Assembly: GCF_000023105.1 (NCBI RefSeq) | Contig: NC_012669.1 | Coordinates: 4,589,025 to 4,653,024, forward strand | Source: Beutenbergia cavernae DSM 12333 | Lineage (GTDB): Bacteria; Actinomycetota; Actinomycetes; Actinomycetales; Beutenbergiaceae | DNA length: 64,000 nucleotides | Direction: 5' to 3' | Part shown: positions 16,599 through 25,597 of the stretch, one piece after another | Position numbering within the stretch: position 1 is the first letter of the stretch | Layout: each line of letters begins with the position of its first letter | Notes under the pieces: model-generated | The model's input: only the letters and a program-made list of their open reading frames with translations | The model's database searches: none | Told to the model about the DNA's origin: nothing | Program-made: the position numbers and the translations under genes

Positions 16599-17297
16599 TC
16601 AGATGCGCGGGCGCGGGCGAATCACGGGGAGCCGGTCGGCCGCTCTGAACACGAGCGCGAGCACCGCCGCCAGCACGAGCACGCCCGCGGTGTTCCGCAG
16701 CGCCACGCCGAGGCCCAGCTCGGCGGCGTTCAGGAACGGGTACGGGTACCAGTCGGTGGCGGCACCGCGCACGAACGTGAACACGATCCAGGCCACCGGC
16801 CACGCGAAGGCCCATCCGATCGTCGCCAAGTCGATCCGCGGCCGCGGCCCGAACAGGAACCAGCCCACGATCGTCCACACCGGCGAGAACGCGTGGAGAG
16901 CGAAGGAGACCCACAGCGCGAGTCCGCTCAGCTGGACCATCGGCAGGAGCACGAACGTGAAGACCAGGCCGGTGATCGCGATCGCGAGGAGCGAGTCGAC
17001 CCGGAGCACCCGCCACACGCGACCGTCCCGGTGCGGCCGCAGCACCAGCCCGATCGCCGCGGCGAGGACCACGATGTTGCTCTGGATCGTGAAGTAGCTG
17101 AACAGCCGCGCCAGGCGCACGCCGGCGCCGAGCTCGTCCTCGGTCTGCCCGCTGTTCGCGTCCTGCCCACCCGTGAAGAGCAGCACGATCTGCGCGATCA
17201 GGGCCGCCGCGACGACGACGGCGAGCACCCCGTGCCACGCACGGATCGCCGTCGCCGACCCGGCGCGCTCGGTCACGGTCCGTCCCGCTGGAGGCAT
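16599..17297 (-). CDS. Pr6Pr-family membrane protein
   Basis: A 232-residue protein with six predicted helices. The segment RLARLFSYFTIQSNIVVLAAAIGLVL and the FALHAFSPVWTIVGWFLFGPR and DWYPYPFLN motifs identify the Pr6Pr family (FAR-17a/AIG1-like), with conserved H in LHAFSP and YPYPF. The function in bacteria is unknown; eukaryotic AIG1/ADTRP relatives are lipid hydrolases using a Thr/His pair. It ends 10 bp from the MATE stop and runs in the opposite direction. Confidence 0.85.
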   Translation of the reverse strand: MPPAGRTVTERAGSATAIRAWHGVLAVVVAAALIAQIVLLFTGGQDANSGQTEDELGAGVRLARLFSYFTIQSNIVVLAAAIGLVLRPHRDGRVWRVLRVDSLLAIAITGLVFTFVLLPMVQLSGLALWVSFALHAFSPVWTIVGWFLFGPRPRIDLATIGWAFAWPVAWIVFTFVRGAATDWYPYPFLNAAELGLGVALRNTAGVLVLAAVLALVFRAADRLPVIRPRPRI

Positions 17298-17362
17298 GTC
17301 CGAGAGCGTAGCGACGACCCCGGACGACCCTACGTCGCCGCACGGGACGCACCGCCGGCATG

Positions 17363-17407
17363 ACGACGGCGGCCGGCTCCCTGCGAAAGGGAACCGGCCG
17401 CCGTCGT
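17363..17407 (-). terminator. Terminator hairpin after the rpsF-ssb-rpsR-rplI operon
   Basis: Nineteen-base arms (17363-17381 and 17389-17407) pair with a single mismatch around a 7-nt loop. The hairpin lies 31 bp past the rplI stop. There is no U-run, as usual for high-GC Actinobacteria. Confidence 0.75.
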
Positions 17408-17438
17408 CGTCCGCCGCGGGCGACGGACAGGGTGGAGC

Positions 17439-17894
17439 TCAGGCCGAGGGAACGACCTCGACGTCGAGGTCCGCCGAGACGTCCGCGTGGAGCCGGACGT
17501 GCACGCGGAACGAGCCGAGCGTCTTGATCGGCGCCGGGACCTCGATCTTGCGGCGGTCGAGCGTCGGGCCGCCGGCGGACGAGACCGCCGCGGCGATGTC
17601 CGACGTCGTCACCGCACCGAACAGCCGGCCGCTCTCGCCCGCACGGGCGGAGATGCGGACGGTCGTGGCCTCGAGCTTGTCGCGCACCGCGGCAGCGTCG
17701 GCGGCGGTCGCGATCGCGCGCTTCGAGCGAGCGCCACGGATCGCCGCGACCTGCTTCTCGGCGCCCTTGGTCCACGTGGTCGCGAGACCGCGCGGCACGA
17801 GGTAGTTCCGGGCGTACCCGTCCTTGACCTCGATGACGTCGCCGGGCTCACCGAGACCGGTGACCTCGTGCGTGAGGATGAGCTTCGTGGTCAT
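17439..17894 (-). CDS. rplI: 50S ribosomal protein bL9
   Basis: A 151-residue protein with the bL9 N-terminal domain ([38 protein letters not shown]) and the long helix that leads to the C-terminal RNA-binding domain. It binds 23S rRNA domain V near the L1 stalk. It is last in the rpsF-ssb-rpsR-rplI operon, 11 bp after rpsR. The start is the ATG at 17894; longer in-frame extensions run through rpsR and ssb in another frame and are not real. Confidence 0.98.
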   Translation of the reverse strand: MTTKLILTHEVTGLGEPGDVIEVKDGYARNYLVPRGLATTWTKGAEKQVAAIRGARSKRAIATAADAAAVRDKLEATTVRISARAGESGRLFGAVTTSDIAAAVSSAGGPTLDRRKIEVPAPIKTLGSFRVHVRLHADVSADLDVEVVPSA

Positions 17895-17905
17895 GATCGC
17901 TCCCC

Positions 17906-18142
17906 TCAGCGAGCCGAGCTCGAGTACGGCAGGAGCGCCATCTCGCGGGCGTTCTTGACGGCCTTCGCGATGGCGCGCTGCTCCTGCACGGACACGCCGG
18001 TCACGCGGCGAGCGCGGATCTTGCCGCGGTCGGAGATGAACTTCCGCAGCAGGACGGTGTCCTTGTAGTCGATCGCCTCGATCTTGGCCGACTTCAGCGG
18101 GTTCGACTTCTTCTTGGGCTTGCGAAGAACGGGCTTCGCCAT
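17906..18142 (-). CDS. rpsR: 30S ribosomal protein bS18
   Basis: A 78-residue protein with the bS18 core [50 protein letters not shown]. It forms a heterodimer with bS6 on the 30S platform. There is no Cys4 zinc motif near the start, so this is the C-minus type. The ATG at 18142 (MAKPV) follows GAGGAGAC. It lies between ssb and rplI in the conserved operon. Confidence 0.98.
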   Translation of the reverse strand: MAKPVLRKPKKKSNPLKSAKIEAIDYKDTVLLRKFISDRGKIRARRVTGVSVQEQRAIAKAVKNAREMALLPYSSSAR

Positions 18143-18208
18143 GATGTGTCTCCTCGTGTGTCCCGCGGGCCGGCGTGTGCTGGTGCACACGGGGCCCGGT
18201 CGTTGTGT

Positions 18209-18757
18209 CTAGAAGGGGGGCTCGTCGCCGAACGAGCTCGAGCCGCCCGCGGCCCACGGGTCCTCGCCCTGGGCCTGGTTCCCACCCTGACCGCCGCCCT
18301 GGTTGCCGCCGTAGCCGCCACCCTGACCGCCGCCGTAGCCGCCACCCTGGCCGCCGCCACCGCCACCGCCGAAGCCGCCGCCTCCGCCACCGCGCGAGGC
18401 GCGGGTGACCTTGGCCGTGGCGTACCGGAGCGAGGGGCCGACCTCGTCGACCTGGAGCTCCACGACGGTCCGCTTCTCGCCCTCGCGGGTCTCGTACGAG
18501 CGCTGCACCAGGCGGCCCTGCGCGATGACGCGCATGCCCTTGGTCAGGGACTCCGCCACGTTCTCCGCGGCCTCGCGCCAGATCGAGCAGCGCAGGAACA
18601 GCGTGTCGCCGTCCTTCCACTCGTTGGTCTGCCGGTCGAAGGTGCGCGGGGTGGACGCCACCGTGAAGTTGGCGACGGCGGCTCCGGACGGCGTGAAACG
18701 CAGCTCGGGGTCGGCCGTGAGGTTGCCGATCACGGTGATGACGGTGTCGCCTGCCAT
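18209..18757 (-). CDS. ssb: Single-stranded DNA-binding protein
   Basis: A 182-residue protein. The OB fold covers about the first 110 residues ([33 protein letters not shown], then [30 protein letters not shown]). It continues into a glycine-rich linker with GGGYGG and GGNQ repeats. The acidic tip FGDEPPF is the conserved SSB tail that recruits replication and repair partners. It coats single-stranded DNA at forks and lies between rpsF and rpsR as in most bacteria. Confidence 0.97.
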   Translation of the reverse strand: MAGDTVITVIGNLTADPELRFTPSGAAVANFTVASTPRTFDRQTNEWKDGDTLFLRCSIWREAAENVAESLTKGMRVIAQGRLVQRSYETREGEKRTVVELQVDEVGPSLRYATAKVTRASRGGGGGGFGGGGGGGQGGGYGGGQGGGYGGNQGGGQGGNQAQGEDPWAAGGSSSFGDEPPF

Positions 18758-18805
18758 GGGTGCTCCTCGGTGTCGGTTGCCGGGGTCAGCGGGTCGGAGC
18801 CGCTG

Positions 18806-19096
18806 TCAGTGAGCGTCGGGGCGGATGAGCTTCGTGCGCAGGACAGCCTCGTTGAGGCCGAGCTGGCGGTCGAGCTCCTTCGCGAGGTCCGGCGTCGCCG
18901 TCAAGTTGACGACGGCGTAGATGCCCTCGGCGCGCTTGTTGATCTCGTAGGCCAGGCGGCGCTTGCCCCAGATGTCGACGTTGTCGACGGACCCGCCACC
19001 GGTCTTGATCACGGACAGGAACTTGTCGAGCGACGGAGCGACGGTGCGCTCGTCGACCTCGGGATCGAGGATGATCATCAGTTCGTAGTTACGCAT
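18806..19096 (-). CDS. rpsF: 30S ribosomal protein bS6
   Basis: A 96-residue protein, the family's usual length, starting [19 protein letters not shown] and containing [20 protein letters not shown]. It pairs with bS18 and binds 16S rRNA on the platform. It is first in the rpsF-ssb-rpsR-rplI operon. The ATG at 19096 has an AGGAGG 12 nt upstream. In other bacteria the S6:S18 pair can bind its own leader mRNA; a clear copy of that motif was not identified here. Confidence 0.98.
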   Translation of the reverse strand: MRNYELMIILDPEVDERTVAPSLDKFLSVIKTGGGSVDNVDIWGKRRLAYEINKRAEGIYAVVNLTATPDLAKELDRQLGLNEAVLRTKLIRPDAH

Positions 19097-19215
19097 ACTC
19101 AGGACCCACCTCCTCTGGACTGGACGGTCACGGGCCTTCCGTGACAGGAGGGTGATGCGTGGACCGCCGCCGTTCGCGGGCGCAGGGGCACGCGGACGGA
19201 CGATGCGGTCGGTGG

Positions 19216-19221
19216 AGTCTA
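19216..19221 (-). promoter_or_regulatory. -10 element of the rpsF operon promoter
   Basis: TAGACT on the minus strand, in the context CACGGTAGACTCC, is a typical actinobacterial -10. It lies about 120 nt before the rpsF ATG and downstream of the hairpin that ends the PBP transcript. Confidence 0.5.
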
Positions 19222-19271
19222 CCGTGCCCAGCCCGGCCCGCGGCACGCGGGCGTCGTCGACGTCGGCGACT

Positions 19272-19328
19272 GCGGGGCGAGCGTCCGAGTGCGGTGCGTG
19301 CCGGTCCGCACTCGGACGCACGCCCCGC
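19272..19328. terminator. Long intergenic hairpin, copy 1 of a dispersed repeat
   Basis: Arms 19272-19294 and 19306-19328 pair over 23 bp with one mismatch. The hairpin lies between the PBP stop (19355) and the rpsF promoter, so it probably ends the PBP transcript. Its central 37 nt (19279-19315) recur exactly at 50699-50735, also in an intergenic space. Confidence 0.72.
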
Positions 19329-19354
19329 ACCCGGGTACGACGGAGGCGTCGCCG

Positions 19355-21865
19355 TCAGCCGCCGTCGGGAGGACCGGTGGAGACGACGATCGTGATCGTC
19401 GAGCCGCGCGGTGCCGTGCCGCCGGCCGGGTCCTGCCGGACCACGAAGCCCGCAGGCTGCTGGTCGGACGCCTCGTCGGCACGGACGACGGTGAACCCGG
19501 CCAGGCTCAGCTGCACCTGAGCGGCGGTCGCCTCCATCCCGGTGGTGTCCGGGACCGGCACGCCCTCGTCGGACGGCTCCTCCGTCGGATCCTCGGTGGG
19601 ATCTTCCGTGGGTTCCTCGGTCGGTTCGGGTGGCCCGGACGAGACGACGAGCGTCACCGTGGATCCGACCACGACCTCCGTCCCCGCTCCCGGGTCCGTG
19701 TGCACGACCGTGCCGGCCGGCTGCGTGGACGGCTCCTGCGACACGCTGGCGACCAGCCCGACCTCGCCGATCTGCGCCGTCGCCGTCGCCTCGTCCAGCC
19801 CGACGACGTCCGGCACGGCCACCATCTCGGGCGGCGGCGGGGGAGGTGGCGTCGACCGCTCCGGGAACTCCTGGACCTCCATGCCCTGCGTCGCCGTCTG
19901 CATGTACTGCGTCCACAGGTCCGCGGGCACGGTGCCGCCCGCCACCGGGTCGTAGCCTCCGAACGGGGTGATCGTCTGGATCTCGCCGTCCGCGCCGGGC
20001 TGGTACAGCGCGACGACCGTCGCGAGCTGCGGGACGTACCCGGCGAACGACGCCGCCGTGTAGTCGTTGGACGAGCCCGTCTTCCCGGCGACCGGACGGT
20101 CCAGCTGGCTCGCCGTCTCGCCCGTGCCGCGCTCGACGACCTGGGTCATCGCGTAGGTCGCGTCGGCCATCACCTCGGCGTCGATCACCTGCTCGCCGGT
20201 GGTGTCGGCCGTGTACTCGACGTTGCCCTCGCGGCCGGCGACCTGCTCCACGATGTGCGTCTCGTGCCGCTCGCCCTGCGCCGCGAACGTCGCGTACGCC
20301 GTCGCCATGTCGACGGCGTGCGGCGCCGCCGAGCCCAGCACGTTCGAGTCGACGGCGTCGAGCCCGTTGGTGTCCTCCGGGAGACCCGCCCGGACGGCGA
20401 CGTCCCTGGTGTTCTCCGGCCCGATGTCGTGGTTGAGCTGGCCGTACACCGTGTTGACCGAGTTCACGGTCGCCTCGACGAGGTCGATGCTGCCGCGGTT
20501 GACGCGGTCGAAGTTCCGCACGTTCCAGCCGTCGATGTCGCGCGGCGCGTAGCTCTCGTAGCGGTCCTCGAGCGTCACGCCCTGCTCGAGCGCCGCGACG
20601 AGGGTGAACGGTTTGAACGTCGACCCGCCCTGGTACACCGCCTGGGTAGCCCTGTTGTACGACTCGGCGATGAAGTCCGTGCCGCCGTACAGCGCGCGGA
20701 TCCCACCTGTCGCCGGGTCGATGGACACGAGCGTGTTGCGCAGCTCCGGCGCGTAGCCGGTGACCATGTTCTGCATCGTGTCGACGGCGGCCTGCTGCAT
20801 GGTCGGGTCGATCGTCGTCGTGATCGCGAGACCCTGCCGGTTGAGCTCCTCCACCGTGTACGGGGCGTCGTCGCCGGTCGTGAGCTCGTCGATCGCCATC
20901 TGCAGCAGGTACCCGTTCGGGCCGGCGAACGTGTCGCTGCGCTGGTACTCGACGACCTCGGGGAAGGTGGCCTCGTTGCGGTCGGCCTCGGTGATCCAGC
21001 CGTCCTGGACCATGAAGTCCAGCACGCGGCTCCACCGGCTCTCGGCCTGCTCGGGGTTCGTGGCCGGGTCCCAGTTGTTCGGCGACGGGATGATGCCCGC
21101 CAGCAGCGCGGACTCGGAGATCGTCAGCTCGGAGGCCGGCTTCCCGAAGTAGGACTGCGCTGCCGCCTCGATGCCGTACGCGTTCCGGCCGAAGTAGATG
21201 GTGTTGAGGTAGGCGTCGAGGATCTCGGACTTGTCGAGCTCCCGGTCGAGCTTGACCGCCAGGATGGCCTCGCGGAACTTGCCGACGTAGTCGGTGGTGG
21301 TCCCGAGGTAGTAGCGCTCGACGTACTGCTGCGTCAGCGTGGAGCCGCCCTGCTGCCCGCCACCGCGGAGGTTGTTCCACAGCGCGCGGGCGATGCCGAT
21401 CGGGTCGATGCCCGAGTTCGAGTAGAAGCGGCGGTCCTCGGAGGCGACGACGGCGTTCCCCACGTAGTCCGGCAGCTGCGTCGTGTCGACGATCTCGCGG
21501 TTGACCTCGGCGAGGGTGCCGATCTCCGTGGTGCCGTCCGCGAAGTACACCGTCGAGCCCTCGGCGAGCGCGAGGTCGTCACGTTCGGGGATGTCGGTCG
21601 TCGCGTACGCCGCGGCGAACAGGCCGGCGACGAGGGCGACACCCGTCACGAACGTGCCGAGCAGCACCCGCCAGCTGGGCAGCCACCGCCGGATCGGGCC
21701 GAGTCCCTGGCGCGGGTAGTTCCAGCCGCGCTTGCGCTTCGGCTTCGCCGACGACGTCCTGGCGCCGTTCGCGCGTGCCGTCCCCGAGCCGCTGGGTCGG
21801 TTGGATCCGCCGCCGCTGCCCCCGCCGGAGCGGCGCGCGTTGGTGCGCTTGCCGGCACTCGCCAC
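19355..21865 (-). CDS. Class A penicillin-binding protein with two C-terminal PASTA domains
   Basis: An 836-residue peptidoglycan synthase. The basic cytosolic tail (about 1-65) leads to one membrane helix (66-88). The GT51 glycosyltransferase has catalytic Glu143 in ASEDRRFY, GGSTLTQQ at 173-180 and LNTIYFGRNAYGIEAAAQSYF. The transpeptidase has STFK at 415-418 (Ser415), SVN at 469-471 and KTG at 595-597. Two PASTA domains (about 682-744 and 768-830) are joined by an acidic PTEDPTEEP linker and follow a polyproline stretch. The GTG at 21865 was chosen because GGAAGAAGG lies just upstream. PBP next to rpsF and near PadR-ino1 is a conserved actinobacterial order, here split by the 22-kb carbohydrate cluster. 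Confidence 0.95.
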   Translation of the reverse strand: MASAGKRTNARRSGGGSGGGSNRPSGSGTARANGARTSSAKPKRKRGWNYPRQGLGPIRRWLPSWRVLLGTFVTGVALVAGLFAAAYATTDIPERDDLALAEGSTVYFADGTTEIGTLAEVNREIVDTTQLPDYVGNAVVASEDRRFYSNSGIDPIGIARALWNNLRGGGQQGGSTLTQQYVERYYLGTTTDYVGKFREAILAVKLDRELDKSEILDAYLNTIYFGRNAYGIEAAAQSYFGKPASELTISESALLAGIIPSPNNWDPATNPEQAESRWSRVLDFMVQDGWITEADRNEATFPEVVEYQRSDTFAGPNGYLLQMAIDELTTGDDAPYTVEELNRQGLAITTTIDPTMQQAAVDTMQNMVTGYAPELRNTLVSIDPATGGIRALYGGTDFIAESYNRATQAVYQGGSTFKPFTLVAALEQGVTLEDRYESYAPRDIDGWNVRNFDRVNRGSIDLVEATVNSVNTVYGQLNHDIGPENTRDVAVRAGLPEDTNGLDAVDSNVLGSAAPHAVDMATAYATFAAQGERHETHIVEQVAGREGNVEYTADTTGEQVIDAEVMADATYAMTQVVERGTGETASQLDRPVAGKTGSSNDYTAASFAGYVPQLATVVALYQPGADGEIQTITPFGGYDPVAGGTVPADLWTQYMQTATQGMEVQEFPERSTPPPPPPPEMVAVPDVVGLDEATATAQIGEVGLVASVSQEPSTQPAGTVVHTDPGAGTEVVVGSTVTLVVSSGPPEPTEEPTEDPTEDPTEEPSDEGVPVPDTTGMEATAAQVQLSLAGFTVVRADEASDQQPAGFVVRQDPAGGTAPRGSTITIVVSTGPPDGG

Positions 21866-22151
21866 GCTCAGCCTTCTTCCGTCGTCACCTTGGTCGCGCC
21901 GAGTGCGCCACGCCTGGGCGCATCCTCCGCGTCGACTCCCGACGTGCCCCGCCGAGCAGCCACCGATGTGCGGCGGCAGGCTGAGGCACCGGCCACCCAG
22001 TATGCGTCGACGCCCCCGGCGGGGGAACGGCCCGAGCACCGATTCACCACATCGGCACACAGTCCTTACTCGCGGTGAGGCGCGCATCACTCCTGCCGAC
22101 GGCAGGTGCGTGCGGGACGCCGTCCGGCGAGGAGCAGGGTCCGGCCGAGCC

Positions 22152-23645
22152 TCAGCTGCTCGGGAAGTGGAGGCTCATCCCCGCCGTGCTGTCGCGCTGC
22201 CAGCGGCTGGTGACGACCTTGTCGCGCGTGTAGAAGCGCACCCCTTCGGGGCCGTAGATGCGGGCGTCACCGAACAGCGACGACTTCCAGCCGCCGAACG
22301 AGAAGTGGGCGACCGGGACCGGCACCGGCACGTTGACGCCCACCATCCCCGCCTCGACGTCGAAGGAGAACTGCCGGGCGGCACCGCCGCTCCGGGTGAA
22401 GATCGCCGCCCCGTTGCCGAACTCGTGCTCGTTGACCAGCGACAGCGCCTCGTCGTAGCTGTCCGCCCGGACCACCGACAGCACGGGGCCGAAGATCTCG
22501 TCCCGGTACACGCTCATCGACCTCTCCACGCGGTCCAGCACGCACGGGCCCACGAAGTAGCCGCTGTCGGGGAGGTCGCCCGTCCGGCCGTCGACGACCA
22601 GCTCCGCACCCTCGGCCACGCCGGCGTCGACGTATCCGAGCACGCGGTCGCGGTGCTCCGCCGAGATGAGCGGACCGATGTCGGTGTCCGGGTCCGAGGC
22701 CGGGCCGACCCGCAGCGCCGGGAGGCGGCGGGAGATGGCGGCCACGAGGGGCTCCGCCACGTCGCCGACGGGCACGACGACCGACACCGCCATGCACCGC
22801 TCGCCCGCCGACCCGAACGCGGCGCTGACAGCCGCGTCAGCGGCCGCGTCGACGTCGGCGTCCGGCATCACCACCATGTGGTTCTTCGCACCGCCCAGGG
22901 CCTGCACGCGCTTCCCGGCCGCAGTGCCGGCGGCGTAGATGCCGCGAGCGACGGGCGTCGATCCCACGAAGCTGATCGCTGCCACGTCCGGGTGCGCGAT
23001 CAGCGCGTCGACAGCGCCCTTGTCGCCGTGGACGACGGAGAACACGCCGTCGGGCAGGCCGGCGTCGCGCCACATCCGCGCCAGCACGACGGCGGCAGAC
23101 GGCACCTTCTCGCTCGGCTTCAGGACGAAGGCGTTGCCGCACGCGATCGCCGTCGTGCACATCCACAGCGGCACCATCGCCGGGAAGTTGAACGGGGTGA
23201 TGCCCGCGACGACGCCGAGCGGCTGCCGGATCGAGTGGACGTCGACGCCTGTCGAGACCTGTTCGGAGAACGACCCCTTCAGCAGCTCCGGGATCCCTGT
23301 CGCGTAGTCGGCGTTCTCGGCGCCCCTGGCGATCTCACCGAGGGCGTCACCGTGGGTCTTGCCGTGCTCGCGCGAGATGATCCGCGCCAGCTCGTCGGCA
23401 CCCTCGCGCAGGATCTGGCGGAACGCGTACAGCACGTCCGCCCGGCGACCGAGCGACGTCGCCCGCCAGGCGCGGCCCGCGACCTTCGCCGTGGCGACGG
23501 CCTCGCCCACCTCCTCGGCGGAGGCGAGCGGAACGCTCGTCACCTCGGCTCCGGTCGCCGGGTCGAGAACGGGGATGGTCCGGCCGGAACGTCCGGCACG
23601 AGCGCTCCCGGAGATCCAGTGCTGCAGCTCGTCCTGCTCGGGCAT
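22152..23645 (-). CDS. iolA: CoA-acylating methylmalonate-semialdehyde dehydrogenase
   Basis: A 497-residue aldehyde dehydrogenase of the MMSDH class. It has ITPFNFPAMVPLWM, the NAD site FVGSTPVARGIY, and the catalytic Cys at about residue 283 in FGSAGERCMAVS. FGGWKSSLFGD near the end is typical of IolA/MmsA. It turns malonate semialdehyde into acetyl-CoA and CO2 (or methylmalonate semialdehyde into propionyl-CoA). It is the last gene of the minus-strand operon 22152-28372, 51 nt after the SDR. With IolC and the DUF2090 aldolase it completes the lower inositol pathway. Confidence 0.93.
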   Translation of the reverse strand: MPEQDELQHWISGSARAGRSGRTIPVLDPATGAEVTSVPLASAEEVGEAVATAKVAGRAWRATSLGRRADVLYAFRQILREGADELARIISREHGKTHGDALGEIARGAENADYATGIPELLKGSFSEQVSTGVDVHSIRQPLGVVAGITPFNFPAMVPLWMCTTAIACGNAFVLKPSEKVPSAAVVLARMWRDAGLPDGVFSVVHGDKGAVDALIAHPDVAAISFVGSTPVARGIYAAGTAAGKRVQALGGAKNHMVVMPDADVDAAADAAVSAAFGSAGERCMAVSVVVPVGDVAEPLVAAISRRLPALRVGPASDPDTDIGPLISAEHRDRVLGYVDAGVAEGAELVVDGRTGDLPDSGYFVGPCVLDRVERSMSVYRDEIFGPVLSVVRADSYDEALSLVNEHEFGNGAAIFTRSGGAARQFSFDVEAGMVGVNVPVPVPVAHFSFGGWKSSLFGDARIYGPEGVRFYTRDKVVTSRWQRDSTAGMSLHFPSS

Positions 23646-23696
23646 GAGTGTGCTCCTGTCGTGATCGACGATCCGGTGGGGGTGACAGCGGCAGGC

Positions 23697-24464
23697 TCAG
23701 TAGCGCAGCGCCTTGCCGCCGTCGACGAGGACTTCCTGGCCCGTGACGAACGGCAGGTCGAGCGCGACCGTCACGATCGCGTGGCCGATGTCGTCGGCAT
23801 CGGCGAGCCGCCCCAGCGGGACGAGGTCCGCCTCGGCGTCGAAGGTCCTCCGTGCTGCCTCGGCGCCGACCAGTCGCTCGTGCCAGCCCGAGATCACGGT
23901 GCCGGGTGCGACGGCGTTGACCCGCACGGCGGGAGCGAGCGCGACGGCGAGCCCGCGGGTCAGCTGCGCCAGGGCCGCCTTGCTGACGCCGTACGGCAGC
24001 GAGCTGCCGACGGCGCGCGTCCCCGCGATGGACGTGACGTTGACGATCGAGCCGCCGCGGCGCCTCATCGACTCGGCGAACGCCTGGCACACCCAGAACG
24101 CGCCGACGAGGTTGACGCCGAGGAGCTCGTCCCAGAGCTCGGGGGTCACGGCGTCGAGGTCCGCGAACTCGATCTTCTCGGTCGTCCCCGCGCTGTTCAC
24201 GAGCACGTCCAGGCCGCCGCTCGTCTCCAGCACGTGGGCCGCGGCCCGGCCGACGGCGTCGCGGTCGGACACGTCGAGGAGGAGCGGGTGCGCGACGGCG
24301 CCCATCCCGCGCAGCTCGGCGGCGAGGTCCTCGGCCGCCTGCGCCGACCGGGAGTACCCGACGTGGATCTCCTCGATGCCGCGCCGCGCCAGCTCCAGGC
24401 ATGTCGCGCGACCGATGCCCGTGGCGCCACCGGTGACGACGGCGACCCGACCGGCCGCGCTCAC
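23697..24464 (-). CDS. Short-chain dehydrogenase/reductase (FabG-like)
   Basis: A 255-residue classical SDR: TGGATGIG for NAD(P), NSAG in VLVNSAGTT, catalytic Ser in VTSIAG and YGVSK as the Y-x3-K pair, with VNAVAPG and DGGKALRY at the end. The GTG start overlaps the upstream Gfo/Idh stop (GTGA at 24461-24464), so translation is coupled. In this operon it probably oxidises or reduces a cyclitol or sugar-acid intermediate. No signature points to a specific substrate. Confidence 0.92.
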   Translation of the reverse strand: MSAAGRVAVVTGGATGIGRATCLELARRGIEEIHVGYSRSAQAAEDLAAELRGMGAVAHPLLLDVSDRDAVGRAAAHVLETSGGLDVLVNSAGTTEKIEFADLDAVTPELWDELLGVNLVGAFWVCQAFAESMRRRGGSIVNVTSIAGTRAVGSSLPYGVSKAALAQLTRGLAVALAPAVRVNAVAPGTVISGWHERLVGAEAARRTFDAEADLVPLGRLADADDIGHAIVTVALDLPFVTGQEVLVDGGKALRY

Positions 24465-25597
24465 GCCGCACCCTCGGTGAGCCGGTCGGCGTCGCGGCGG
24501 TCGTCGTCGGACATCGGCAGCGACACCGGAGCGAGCCGATCCTGGGACAGGTAGACGCCCTTGACCACCTCGAGCGCCGTCAGGCCGTCACGACCGGTGA
24601 TCGCCGGGGGTCGGCCCGCGCGGACCGCGTCGAGGAACTCGGCGATCTGGATCCGGTGGAACCCCGGCAGGCTCGGCCTGCCGTGCTCCTCCTCGTGCCA
24701 CCGCCTGGCCAGCTCCTCCTCGCCGTCGAAGGTCCACAGGTCGGTGACGGCCTGCGCGAGCTCGGGGCTCTCCTGAAGTCCCACGCTGTGCCCCGCGGTG
24801 CCGTGCACCGCCAGGCGGAACCCGGGGGCGCGGTAGGCGACGGCGGGGCTCGGCTCCGAGGCGAACCCGTTCTCGAACGTCGTCATCGCCTGGATGGTCG
24901 CGATGGCCCCGCCGGCATAGGTGACGACGGCGCCCGCGACGTCCTCGACGTCGATGTAGTCGGCGTGCTTGAGAGTCGCCCAGCGCCCGTACACGGACGT
25001 GGGCGTGCCGAGCATCCAGTTCATCATGTCGACGTAGTGGATCGCCATGGTGAGCAGCGCGCCGCCGCCCTCGCCCGTCCACGAGCCGCGCCAGTCGTCG
25101 CGTTCGAAGTACGTGCGGTCGCGACCCAGCTGCGCCAGGCACTCTGCGGCGACGACGCCGCCCAGGCGGCCGGCGGCGATGGCGTCGTGCATCCGCTGCG
25201 CGGCGGGGAAGAAGCGGCGCTGGAAGACGGTCCCGAGCGTCACCCCGGCCCGCTCGGCCGCCACCACGAGCTCGTTGGCCTCCGCGAGCGACGTCGTCAG
25301 CGGCTTCTCGACGAGCGCCGCGACCCCGCTGTGGATCGCCTGCATGGCGGGTGAGAAGTGGTGCTTGTGCGCCGTCGCCACCAGGACGGCGTCGAGGTCG
25401 GCGTCGGCGAGCATGCGGTCGACGGCGTCGTAGACCCGCACGCCAGGGAAGCGCTCGGCGAGCTCCTTGGCGCGTTCGACGGTGCGGTCGCACACCGCGA
25501 CCAGCTCGACGCCAGGCAGCGCCGAGGCCGCCTCCGCGTGGGTGGCGCCGATCTTGCCGCAGCCGATCACTGCCACCCGCATGTCCCTGGCCATCAC
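24461..25597 (-). CDS. Gfo/Idh/MocA-family NAD(P)-dependent dehydrogenase
   Basis: A 378-residue protein. The N-terminal Rossmann domain has VAVIGCGKIGATHAEA and VEKPLTTS (the EKP motif). The second domain carries LLTMAIHYVDMMNWMLG, with H and D in the usual catalytic places. Family members include inositol 2-dehydrogenase (IolG) and 3-keto-forming glycoside dehydrogenases. It is not obviously IolG, and the operon has no standard IolE, IolD or IolB. It overlaps its neighbours on both sides (ATGA type), fourth in a six-gene operon. Confidence 0.9.
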   Translation of the reverse strand: MMARDMRVAVIGCGKIGATHAEAASALPGVELVAVCDRTVERAKELAERFPGVRVYDAVDRMLADADLDAVLVATAHKHHFSPAMQAIHSGVAALVEKPLTTSLAEANELVVAAERAGVTLGTVFQRRFFPAAQRMHDAIAAGRLGGVVAAECLAQLGRDRTYFERDDWRGSWTGEGGGALLTMAIHYVDMMNWMLGTPTSVYGRWATLKHADYIDVEDVAGAVVTYAGGAIATIQAMTTFENGFASEPSPAVAYRAPGFRLAVHGTAGHSVGLQESPELAQAVTDLWTFDGEEELARRWHEEEHGRPSLPGFHRIQIAEFLDAVRAGRPPAITGRDGLTALEVVKGVYLSQDRLAPVSLPMSDDDRRDADRLTEGAA